From Flaccisagitta enflata (lineage: Eukaryota > Chaetognatha > Sagittoidea > Aphragmophora), in NCBI GenBank assembly GCA_965153355.1, contig OZ231127.1, positions 56,234,001-56,298,000 of the forward strand: 64,000 nt of DNA. Direction: 5' to 3'. Positions within the stretch are counted from its first letter, which is position 1; each line of letters starts with the position of its first letter. Made by a program: the position numbers and the translations under genes. Of this stretch, positions 22,327 through 32,092 are shown one piece after another. The notes beneath the pieces are model-generated. The model did no database searches, was not told the origin of the DNA, and worked only from the letters and a program-made list of their open reading frames with translations.

Positions 22327-22440
22327 GAAACAAGGCCAGATACTAAACCAATGGGAAGGCCCATGTGGGTAGTCAGGGGCAGTAATGCAAATGTGTGTGA
22401 GGAACCTACCCAACTACCTACCTATATACAAACACACCCT
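22327..22440 (-). mobile_element. HINE-A relic
   Basis: AACAAGGCCAGATACTAAACC, GTCAGGGGCAGTAATGC and (CTAC)-type units only. Strongly decayed. Confidence 0.4.
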
Positions 22441-22799
22441 GTGACTGTCACTTAGCAATTAAATGAAGAAGGTGTAGAAATGCTCAATTACGTTCAAAGA
22501 ATTGAAAGAATGGGCAGTGGCACTATGAAATATTATTCTTTTGAACAATGGGTGAATCAGTCTGTCTCTTACCCTCCCCAAACAAGTTCAACTTGACTTA
22601 GTTACCTTTAGGGCCTGTTATGAATCAATATCTATGAATGTTAGCCTGAAAGGCCCTTATCTCAGTCTGTTTCTCTTTTTGTGGGGTTGTGGGTAGTCCC
22701 AGATGGACATTTAACTTTTGGTTCAACACAGAATTGAGCTATGAAAGTTTCAGTGTGCTATATCAAGCATAGGAAGCCTCACTTAAGTGTGGAGAGGGC

Positions 22800-23575
22800 T
22801 GATTTGCAGATAATGGACTGATGTGGGCCCTGGGTAGGCAGATTTTAGACTTGAGAAGGTATATCTGCAGATTGGGAAGGAAGGTTTGTCAAAGGGGATG
22901 GCCTACAAAATCCTGTACTACACACAACCTTGCATTTGTTTGACCATCTATCTAGTAATTTTTTTGTGCCCCCTTCAGCCATCTCAGGCCTATTATTAGT
23001 CCTATAAGGCCTAAAATCTGCCCTCTTAGACCCTTGATCAGCCCTTTGAAACCTGAAATCAACCCGAGTCCTCAAAAAAGCTTTCTCAAGCCTCAGTATT
23101 GGTCATTTACAAAATATTGTCTTCTTTGAGGCCCTTCCAAACCTTAATATTTTCTCCCTCAGACTTCAAACAGCCCTATCAAGCCTTAATAAGACCTAGT
23201 CCTCAAATCAGTCCTCTCATGCTTCCAGTCAGCCCTCATTTACCTCTAATCATATTAACTCCCAAAGAATTATAAGCATTCAGAGGCCTTAAAGGCCTTG
23301 TCATCCCTTTAACATTCTAAAATCTTCTTTCTCAGGCCTTGGTCATTGGTCAGGCCTCATCAAGTCAGCCTTGAAGCAGCGTTCTTACTATCAGACCTTC
23401 AATCAATGCCTCATACAGTGGGACATACAAAAGTGCCCCTATGTTTTACAGGACTTTGTCCCCTTTAGGATTGCTTCCCCGCTTCCTCCTACAATCACAG
23501 TCATACAGTCATACAATGCAGGGCAAAGGGTATCACTAACTACATATTGTCATTGGGTGACTAGTATGAATTGAG
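22800..23575 (+). mobile_element. HINE-D relic with CCTCAA-module body
   Basis: The body has recurring GCCCTCATCAAGCCTTAAT-like modules. Towards the right are GTTTTACAGGACTTTGTCCC, GCAGGGCAAAGGGTATCAC and GGTGACTAGT, matching the 3' part of HINE-D. The left boundary is uncertain. Confidence 0.45.
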
Positions 23576-24693
23576 ACCTGATAAGGCAGGTTTCAAGCTA
23601 GGGAGGATTAGAGAGGATTTGTTAGGAGCCAGGGCGGGGGTGGCTGATAAGAGGGCCTGAGAGGGCTGAATAAGAATCCAAGATTACAGATTTGAGGCTT
23701 GAGAGGCTCAATGTCGGTCCTGAAATTAGTCCATCAAAACTGGGATCAAGAGCTGTGATGCAGAATTCAGCATTATTAAGGGGTTCAGATTGGGTTCTGA
23801 AAGACCAGGAGCATGGTTGTTGAGGCCAGGATTCTCGAATCAAGATCCAGTCCCAACTAAAGATTATGACTGTTTTTGTCAAGATTTAGGTTGTTACAAA
23901 ATTAATCTGGGCCTTGAGCTTAAGATTTTTATCATTTTAGATAGTGTTTGAACCTCTGAATTCTTGTGAAAACAGGGCCAAAAAATTAGATGGTTTGTGA
24001 GTTCTGTAGAGTTTCCAGCAAAGTGAAAGTTTGATCAGTGAACATAACTGAGTATGACACTAAAAGGCCAGAACTTTAGTCAAAACAGGCTATTATGGTT
24101 AATGAGTCTTGGGAAGCCTGATGAAAAGAGGTGGATAGATAGAATGAGTAGTTTTGGTACTAAATCAGTTTTGTGGATTGAGGATCTTACAACTTTGAAA
24201 GAATATGTACTTTTTGCTCACACACTGCTGTCGCACCGAAGTAATACTTAAAAACTCAAAATTATATTTAATGACAATTCTATTTGAAAATGGAATACGA
24301 ATCTGCAATATAATGATGTTTTATCTAAATTTGATTGGATTTTCAAAAGAAAAAGATACACTGAAAACTGCGATTTTCGGCGATTTGGCGATTTTTCGGC
24401 TCAGGTGATATTTCAAAAATAGGCTCTTAATTGCAATTTCCGCCTAATTTCAAAATAATTATAGTGAATTAGTAAACTATAAGGGTGGGTCTTAACATAG
24501 AATGGCTCCCTTTACATGAACAGCATGGGTGATACTTCTCATCATACCCTAGTGAAGGAGAGGTTTCCGTTTTGCTCAGCCGCCGACGCGCGAAATGATG
24601 AAATTTCACACCCGGAAAAATTGGATGATGCGCGTGCCAACATCAAGAAATTAGAGAGAAAAAAAAGTAGATGAAGATTGAAGGGAAGAAAAA
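23576..24693. other. Unassigned intronic DNA
   Basis: GAGGCTTGAGAGG-like modules at 23590-23720 may be another HINE-D body in reverse. The rest is AT-rich with no exon seen. Confidence 0.4.
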
Positions 24694-24846
24694 GAACAAG
24701 AACAAGGTCAGATACGCGACAGGGAACAAGTATGCGGTTTTCATCATTCTCAAGTCTATCAATGGGAACGGAAATCATCAACGAGGAAATCAACGGACTG
24801 AAGGGCCGACACAACCTTTTAGAGTCGCTTGTCCGCGACTAAAAAA
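24694..24846 (-). mobile_element. HINE-A relic, internally deleted
   Basis: AACAAGGTCAGATACGCGAC at one end; GGCCGACACAACCTTTTAG and the hairpin GTCGCTTGTCCGCGAC plus TAAAAA at the other. The middle is unrelated or decayed. Confidence 0.6.
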
Positions 24847-25539
24847 AAACGATAAGGAAAAGTTTAAAATCACTTTTTCCCAGGGGTGTATAAAATTGAG
24901 CAGCTTTTGATTAACTCCCCCCCCCCCCTTCCCTGGTCTTTGATTTTCTTCCCACCCAGTCAAAAAATTGTTTGATTTTCTATCCCATTGGGGAAAAGCT
25001 CTCACACTCGTTGCCTAGATAACCTCCTTATTCACTTGCTGATAGGATCATCAGATCTTTTTTTCATAATTTTTTATTTTTTTTAAACGGAAAAAAGAAA
25101 AGTTAAGACCGCCGTCCTAGTTGTAAAGAACAATATGCAGATTTGGAATTCTCATCATGAGCTCGATCGGGCAAGTATTTCTAATTTTAAAGCACCAGGA
25201 CTAAAAATGAACAAAGGAAATTGTTCATAATTATCTTTTATTTCTGATGCATAGAGTATATATATAGTATTAATATTGTCAGAGTAGTGTTTAAAAGTCA
25301 AATACTATCTTTTGGAATTGTCAAAAGTGTAAAATTTTTTAAAATTTTGTTTTTTCTTCTTTTCCGCCCTTTGATTTTCTTCCCTATCTCCACACCCTTT
25401 CATTTTATTTCCCTCCCTCAGCTTTATAAACGCCTGCTTTTTTCCATTCCACCGAATTGGCTTTGTATGTTTATCTTTATTTCTATTTCTATTTATTTTT
25501 TCTACATCCAATTCTGCGATAACCAACAATTCTACATGA
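24847..25539. other. Unassigned intronic DNA
   Basis: AT-rich with a C-run at 24916-24929. Nothing recognised. Confidence 0.4.
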
Positions 25540-25728
25540 TGACGTGCACGCGACTCTATAACCGCTATGTTCGTCGGTAGGTCGGTAGGTCCATCCATCA
25601 CCGGTAGCTTTTTTGGCATTCACGGGCGGTTTTTACGTACTGCTCCTGCTCAAATGGGTTAGCTTTTTTTTCCACTGCCCTTGCCCACCCGCATGCGACT
25701 TCGGTAGCCGTGTATACTACCTTATTTG
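25540..25728 (+). mobile_element. HINE-A copy
   Basis: GACGTGCACGCGACTCTA, ACCGCTATGTTCGTC, (GGTAGGTC) units, GCCCTTGCCCACCCGCATGC, CGGTAGCCGTGTATAC and a decayed CTTATTT end. Confidence 0.8.
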
Positions 25729-26435
25729 AGAGAGATGTAATTAGATGTATGGACTCATGGAGACAGATTGGCATGATCACTTTAAAAAAAAAAGTGTTAA
25801 ACAATTACCACACCTTGAATAACGGTGAAATGCATTTTACGCAGTCACAGTGACAAAATCTTTCTAAGCGTGTAAGGAGCGGAGAGGATAAAAACAGAAT
25901 TCCTTTTTTCAATATCTTTGATATACATGTAAGGCTATTAACCCTTTTGAGGGCCGCCGCAGTAAAAAGAGAGAATCTTTCTCTGTATTTCCGAGTCTGT
26001 AATCTTGCCATTTCCATATTTCATTTTCTCCATGTCTTTCAACTTCCAGAGCTTCACTTCTCAGTTGCTCTACCAAATCATTACGTCTCTCAGGCCAGGT
26101 TCCTATCACACCTGCCTGACGTGAGTCACGTGACGTAAAATTTAAAGTCAATAGGATTATTCCATTTTTAAAGTCTTTAATTACATTATAAGCCTTCATC
26201 AAGAAATCCAAAAATAAGTAAATAATCGGATTTCATTTGGTGTCAAAAGCAATTTGAATCTTTGAAACCTCAAAGTGGACTTATTTCTCAATCCTATTTC
26301 CTTAACTCAAACGTATTCCTCCGTTCCACTCATTAGACTCGGCATAAAGGATCGTTTCCCATGTCTTGATAGCCAGCACAGAAACAACAGCGCAAAACAT
26401 TGCCACTGACACATTAGTCAATACACACCACACTA
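25729..26435. other. Unassigned intronic DNA
   Basis: A minus-strand open frame at about 25980-26130 has helical character but no usable donor, so no exon is called. Confidence 0.4.
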
Positions 26436-26483
<48 letters not shown>

Positions 26484-26486
26484 GCA

Positions 26487-26579
<93 letters not shown>
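26436..26579. repeat. (CT)n then (CA)n tract abutting a splice donor
   Basis: CT tract with small interruptions to about 26495, then (CA)n to 26579. On the minus strand the (GT)n begins with the donor GT of the unkempt zinc-finger exon. Confidence 0.97.
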
Positions 26580-26581
<2 letters not shown>

Positions 26582-27193
26582 GTTCCCAAATGCCAAATGA
26601 TTCATGTCCTTTTCCTCGATTCACATCTGCCAAAGTGGAGACTTTATACTGTTTAGCGGCTTTTGCTCCTCCTTCCCTTCCTCCCTCTGATCCTCCTGCT
26701 CCTTCCCCAACGTCGTCTTCTTTAACATCGTCATCTTTGCCGTCGTCGTCGTCGTCATCATCTTTCTCTTTGTCCCATCTGGCCGCCTTGAAGACGTTCG
26801 GTTCATCACATCCGTTGTCGTGGCGGGGATTTTTACCAATTTCGTCGATAAAGTCGTCTTCATCGTCATCCACGTCGTTTCTGCTACGCTTCCCCAGTTT
26901 CGATCTCTCGCAATCCATCGTCGTTGTCGTCGTCGTCGTCGTCGTCACCGCAGCCGATGAACCCGCCGAGATTCCGTCTGCCGACGACGCAGGAAGAACG
27001 CCAAACGCGATCGGGGCGCCGTAAGTCAAAAGCGGCGCCATCGCCGGCGACGGAATATCGAATATCGGCGCCCGGAAGTCGTCTTCGGAATGACAAAAGG
27101 CGCAATGACGTCCGTAACGCCGACAAACGCCGATTTCGTTCGAATCGTGGATGCAAGGAGTCGTTTTGAAGTAACGGAGATGGTAAATGCACT
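26580..27193 (-). CDS. unk: Unkempt-type CCCH zinc-finger exon
   Basis: Internal exon of about 204 codons. It opens with YHLRYFKTTPC, followed by a C-x9-C-x6-C-x3-H finger (CIHDSNEIGVC, then RHCAFCH) and the FRAPIFDIP stretch that follows the third CCCH finger of unkempt proteins. The remainder is low-complexity linker: a threonine run, basic KRSRND, and two acidic runs (DDDEDDF and a D7 run), ending GIWEQ. In the family a similar tryptophan lies just before the second finger cluster. The acceptor is a pyrimidine-rich tract ending TGTGCAG at 27194. The donor is CAG|GTGTGT with the intron starting at 26579. The exon starts in phase 2 (two bases complete a split codon) and ends in phase 0. The intron's first bases are the end of a long (GT)n tract. 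Family assignment is firm; the acidic linker is longer than I expect for the family. Confidence 0.9.
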
Positions 27194-27214
27194 CTGCACA
27201 AGTGTACAACGAGA

Positions 27215-27410
27215 GTGACAAATGAATGATAAAAAATGACGAATAAATGATGTCGGATGTCAACAATGAGGGTGACGAACGACAGATGAAGAATGATGAA
27301 TGACAGTTGACAAGTGACGGATGAAGGGTGATGAATGACGGATGAAGAACGATGAATGACTGATGACGAATGACGGAAGACAGTATGATGACTGATGACG
27401 AATAACATCA
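27215..27410. repeat. GATGAATGAC-type minisatellite
   Basis: Irregular repeats of GATGAATGACGGATGA-like words directly upstream of the zinc-finger exon acceptor on the minus strand. Degenerate. Confidence 0.7.
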
Positions 27411-27477
27411 ACGAAACGGCGTCCTCATTAACTAGGGTTTAATAACAGGATTAGGAAAAATAAGGGAAATTAGTTAA

Positions 27478-27480
<3 letters not shown>

Positions 27481-27571
<91 letters not shown>

Positions 27572-27573
27572 TT
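27481..27573. repeat. (GA)n-(TA)n-(GA)n compound microsatellite
   Basis: About 52 bp GA, 27 bp TA, then a short GA tract. Confidence 0.98.
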
Positions 27574-27579
27574 AAAAGA

Positions 27580-27631
27580 AAGAAAAAATGAGGAAAGAAA
27601 CAAAAAAAAAGAAAAAGAAGAAAGAAAGAAA

Positions 27632-27683
<52 letters not shown>

Positions 27684-27705
27684 AAAGCCAAGGACAAAAG
27701 ACCGA

Positions 27706-27769
<64 letters not shown>

Positions 27770-27773
27770 AAAA

Positions 27774-27836
<63 letters not shown>

Positions 27837-27850
27837 AGAAAGAATGAAAA
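27580..27850. repeat. (GAAA)n microsatellite
   Basis: Long GAAA tract with a short unique break (GCCAAGGACAAAAGACC at about 27687) and GAAGAAA variants. Confidence 0.97.
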
Positions 27851-29037
27851 AAAACAAAAAAAAACGGAAAATAAGAAAAAATGGGAAGGGCGCAGAAAGC
27901 CTTGACTGATTGGAAACTTAAACCACACTAAGCCCACACTTTCTCTGGACAACACATTTTAGTGTGATAATATAGGATTAGCAGTTTCTATTTTTGTTCT
28001 CGTAATTACTCTTACATGAATCATGCGACTATGATGCGACTATGATGCGACTTTTACTGAAAAAAAAAACGCGTTTCAGCAACAGTAACACGCTTGAGAG
28101 AAACTTAAACAAACAAGCAAACGAACAAACAAACAAACAAAAAAAACAACAAACAAAAACAAACAAACAAAAAAACAAACAAACGCGATACAAATGGTTT
28201 GGATTTTTAAAACTTCAATCGTTAGAGCAGAACGTCATATGTAGACATTCAGACACTGAATTTAGACACTGAACATGTCAATGAGGGAAACAAAGAAGGC
28301 AATCGGGAACGCTGACGGCCAATTAAACACGTCAGTTGGACTGAGAAAGAGCCATCTGCTAAATGATGCCATTTAATGACCAAAGTGTTCTCAATTCGAC
28401 ATCCGATTCGTGAGGCCATGAGGTATCCTCGTTTCACCAGAAACTCAGTCTCAGGTCTACTTCATCACTCTTTGCCATCCAATCTGGCTGTCCCTCTCCC
28501 TGTCAATGTCAATGTGAAACTGTGAATGGTTGTATGGCTTGGATTCAATAACCTGTTTTAGTCAGTCTTAGGCTGTCTCTGTCTTGGTCAGTTTATGTCT
28601 TTGTCAGTCTCTATAAGACTTTCTCTGTTAGTATTTTTCTGTCCCTTGATCTTCGTTTCTGTCCATCTGTCTTGCCTGTCACCGTTCGACACATAACTTG
28701 AGATGGAAAGACACGAAGAAGAATCTAGTCAGATATCGCAACTACGCGCATGGTAAGTCAATAGTTGTCATCGCTATAGCCATATCCGTTGTAGGCTGGT
28801 TCCCAAAAGGGTAAATTTGGTTCAGAATTTAAAATTCCTCCGCCATCAAACCATATAAACAAACAGAAGTCCACCTATAACCGAAAAAAATAGTTGGTCC
28901 CCTGAAATCCATTAGAGCGAGGTTCAACTGTATGGTAAAAAATGTTTGGAAAATATGTTTTTGTATACTTATATTCTTTAAAAAATCCCAACAGAATTTT
29001 TCGTTTCATGTATAGTGAGATACATCTACATGTAGGC
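27851..29037. other. Unassigned DNA
   Basis: Contains an AAAC/CAAA-rich tract at about 28108-28185 and, at about 28910-28932, GCGAGGTTCAACTGTA, which looks like a lone mariner/pogo-type terminus. No gene recognised. Confidence 0.4.
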
Positions 29038-29769
29038 TAGGGCCAATGGTTTTTGCATCAAATCAATTGAACACCTCAGCCCGCAGCTTTTTTAAACAGA
29101 CTGTGTCTATACTATTGAAAACTACTCGCCATATGACTTTTCTCCGTGATTTAGAGGTTCCAGTTTTGATATTTTGATCAGAACTGGATGGTGGTTGTGG
29201 TAAAAATGTCAAATTTAGGTCATTTTGGCCGCAAAATTGGGTCACTTTGCCTTGGAAATCGAACCTAAAATCCAAGAGATAATAAAACTAGAGCTAAAGA
29301 GCTAACTAGTGGCGCAATCCGCATGTTTTTATCTTTATTCGTTTAGATTTGAGAGCCTTTCAAAGATGAAAGGGTATGAGGGTCATTTTGCAGTGTCAAT
29401 TTTAAAGGCAATTTTGACTCTTTTCACATTTTTCAGTATTTCTCAGCTTTAAATGGACCAATTTGCATGAAATTGGTGATCAAATTGAAGAGTTTTTGCT
29501 GCTCCAGCTGATGATAACAAAAATTTTGATCAATTTTGCCCTCAATTTTTTTTATTGACTGCCAAAGCAGGTGTAAAAAAGTCAATTTTCTTAAAAATTG
29601 GGCAATTTTGGACAAAAAATTGGACCGCTTCCTTTTTAGTCGCGTGCACGCGACTCTACAACCCGCTCTGTCGGTCGGTCCGTCTGTCGGTCCGTCGGTC
29701 GGTCGGTAACACTTTGCTTTTTTGTGTCGTTTCTGATCATTTTGGGTCGTCTGGAGTTATTTTGAGTCA

Positions 29770-30260
29770 TATTTTGTTGTTCTTGGTCATTTTTGATCAT
29801 TTTTGGTCATTTTTGGTCATTTTGGTCATTTTGGTCATTTTGGTCATTTTGGTAATTTTTGGTCATTTTTGGTCATTTTTGGTCATTTTTGATCATTTCT
29901 GATCATTTTTGGTCATTTCTGGTCATTTCTGGTCATTTTTGGTCATTTTTGGTCACTTTTGGTCATTTTTGATCATTTTTGATCATTTTTGATCATTTTT
30001 GGTCATTTTTGATCATTCTTTGTCATTTTTGGTCATTTTTGGTCATTTTTGGTCATTTTTGGTTATTTTTGGTCATTTTTGGTCATTTTTGGTCATTATG
30101 GTCATTTAATATATTTAGTCATTTTTGGAGTTTTGATCATTTCTTGGTCATTTTTTGGTCATTTTTGATCATTTTTAGTCATTTTTGATCATTTGATCAT
30201 TTTTGGTCATATTTGGTCATTTTTTCTTTTGATCATTTTTGGTCATTTTGGTCATTTTTG
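29770..30260. repeat. 10-bp minisatellite TTTTTGGTCA
   Basis: About 45 units of TTTTTGGTCA with GATCA, AGTCA and shorter variants. Confidence 0.95.
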
Positions 30261-30261
30261 G

Positions 30262-31110
30262 TTTAAGTCCGCTGGTTTTAGTTGGCTGGTTTATGTCGCT
30301 GGTTTAAGTTGGCTGGTTTAAGTCCGCTGGTTTATGTTGGCTGGTGTTGCTGGTTTAAGTCAGTGGTTTAAGTTGGCTGGATTAGGTCGGCTGGTTAAGT
30401 CAGCTGATTTAAGTCGCTGGTTAAGGTCTGCTGGTTAAAGTCTGCTGGTTTAAGTTCGCTGGCTTAAGTTCGCTGGTTTAAGTTCTGCTGTTTAAGTCTG
30501 CGGGTTTAAGTCTGCTGGTTTAAGCCCGCTGGTTTAAGTCGCGGCTTGGCCCGCGGGTTTAAGTCTGCTGGTTTAAGTCGCTGGTTTAGCTGGCTGGTTG
30601 CCTGGCTGGTTTGTTGGCTCGGGTTAAGTCTGCTGGTTTAAGGGTCTGGTTTAAGTCTGGTTTAAGTCTGGTTTAAGTTTGGTTTAAGTCTCGTTTAAAT
30701 CTGGTTTTAAGTCTGGTTTAAGTCTGTTTTATGGTTTTAGTCTGTTTAAGTCTGTTTAAGTCTAGCTTTGAGTCTAGTTTGAGTCTGGCTTGAGTCTGCT
30801 TAGGTCTGGTTTGAGTCTGGCTTGAGTCTGGTTTGAGTCTGGTTTAAGTCTGGTTCATGTCTGATTTATGTCTGGTTTAGATCTGATTTAGGTCTGGTTT
30901 ATGTCTGGTTTGTGTCTGGTTTATGTCTGATTTAGGCCTGGTTTATGTCTGGTTTCGGTCTGGTTTTTGTCTGGTTTAAGTCTGTTTTGAGTCTGGTTTG
31001 AGTCTGGTTTGAGTCTGGTTTGAGTCTGGTTTGAGTCTGGTTTTAGCCTGGTTTTAGTCTGGTTTGGGTCTGGTTTGGTTCTGGTTTGGGTCTGGTTTAA
31101 GTCTGATTTT
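30262..31110. repeat. 11-14 bp minisatellite (GGTTTAAGTCTGCT / GGTTTAAGTCT)
   Basis: Units of 13-14 bp at the left shorten to 11-12 bp at the right (GGTTTGAGTCT, GGTTTATGTCT variants). Shares the GTC core with the 10-bp array and the (GTCY)n tract. Confidence 0.93.
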
Positions 31111-31500
31111 CGAAAAAAAAAGATAAGGAGTCAGGTCAGTTCAGTTATTTTCGTCCTGCACGCGACTTAAAGGTTGGCCTTGTTTTAAAAATACTTGACA
31201 TCCATGAGCAAAATAAAGTACTGCTCAAGAGCTAACTGGTGGTGCAATCGGCATGTCAATATGTTTTGGCATTTAGATTTTACAAAACATCAAAGATCAA
31301 AGGGTATGTCAAAATGACCATTTATGGTAAATTTGGCCATTTTGGCCTCAATTTTGGGTCACTTTGCTGTAAAAATCGATAAAAAAATCCATGAGATTAT
31401 AAAACTAGAGCTCAAGAGCTAACTAATGGCGCAATCCGCATGTTTTTATCTTTATTTGTTTAGATTTGAGAGCATTTCAAAGATGAAAGGGTATGAGGGT

Positions 31501-32092
31501 TTTAACAGCGCCCAGAGCTTGACGGCTGACCTAAAGATCGCCACCAACTTCAGTGGTTACTGAGCTGATATGATAGATTACACTTAGAATGAAATCTGTT
31601 TTAAAGCTTTTAAGATATCTTAAAATAGTACTATTTACCATATTTTGCCATAACTTAATTTTTTTGATAATCTGACTGTAGATTTACCCAGATGATTTGT
31701 TCTGCTGATATGTCACACTATATACTTTTGTAAAGAAATAAAAGTTCAATTTTGCTATTTAACATTGTTTTATATAATAATGTGACAGAAAAATAAGCTT
31801 TCATTTCTTTTGCAAAAGTATATATAGTGTGACATATCAAACGAACCAGAAACTAATATTCGAGATCAAATTGCAGTCAAATTATCAAAAAATTTATCAA
31901 TAAAGAGTTATGAAAAAAATATAGTAAAATAATACTACTTTTTTAGATATCTTAAAAAGCGCCCTAAAACAGATTTCTCAGTTTTTCTAGTAGGGGCAAA
32001 CTGCATCTTGCACCATCAGGGTCATGAAACCACTGAAGCAGATGACGATCATTTCAGGTCAACTGGCGAGTCAAGCTTCCATGACTGTGTTT
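31501..32092. mobile_element. Nested inverted-repeat element
   Basis: Diverged inverted ends: GAGCTTGACGGCTGACCT on the left, AGGTCAACTGGCGAGTCAAG on the right, with inner mirrored blocks (GTCACACTATATACTTTTG / CAAAAGTATATATAGTGTG). It interrupts the GGGTATGAGGGTCATTTTGC module of the host arm. Confidence 0.6.

Larger units (their letters stand above)
29633..31184 (+). mobile_element. HINE-A with giant internal minisatellite
   Basis: Starts TTTTTAG and the hairpin GTCGCGTGCACGCGAC, then TCTACAACCCGCTCTG, (TCGGTCCG) units and AACACTTTGC. It ends with the arm TGCACGCGACTTAAAGG, TTGGCCTTGTT. About 1.35 kb of the interior is two minisatellites. It interrupts the left arm of the hAT-like element at a T-run. 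Confidence 0.85.

Noticed and set aside
25909-26211. Minus-strand frame with WKWQDYRLGN, faintly like the linker before the second unkempt finger cluster
   Set aside because: No CCCH residues follow, there is no usable donor, and the zinc-finger exon already ends with its own linker tryptophan.
28910-28935. Lone mariner/pogo-like end GCGAGGTTCAACTGTA
   Set aside because: No matching opposite end within a reasonable distance, so no element is called.
29770-30260. Regular short repeats that could suggest a CRISPR array
   Set aside because: Units are 10 bp head-to-tail without spacers, in a eukaryotic transposon: a minisatellite.
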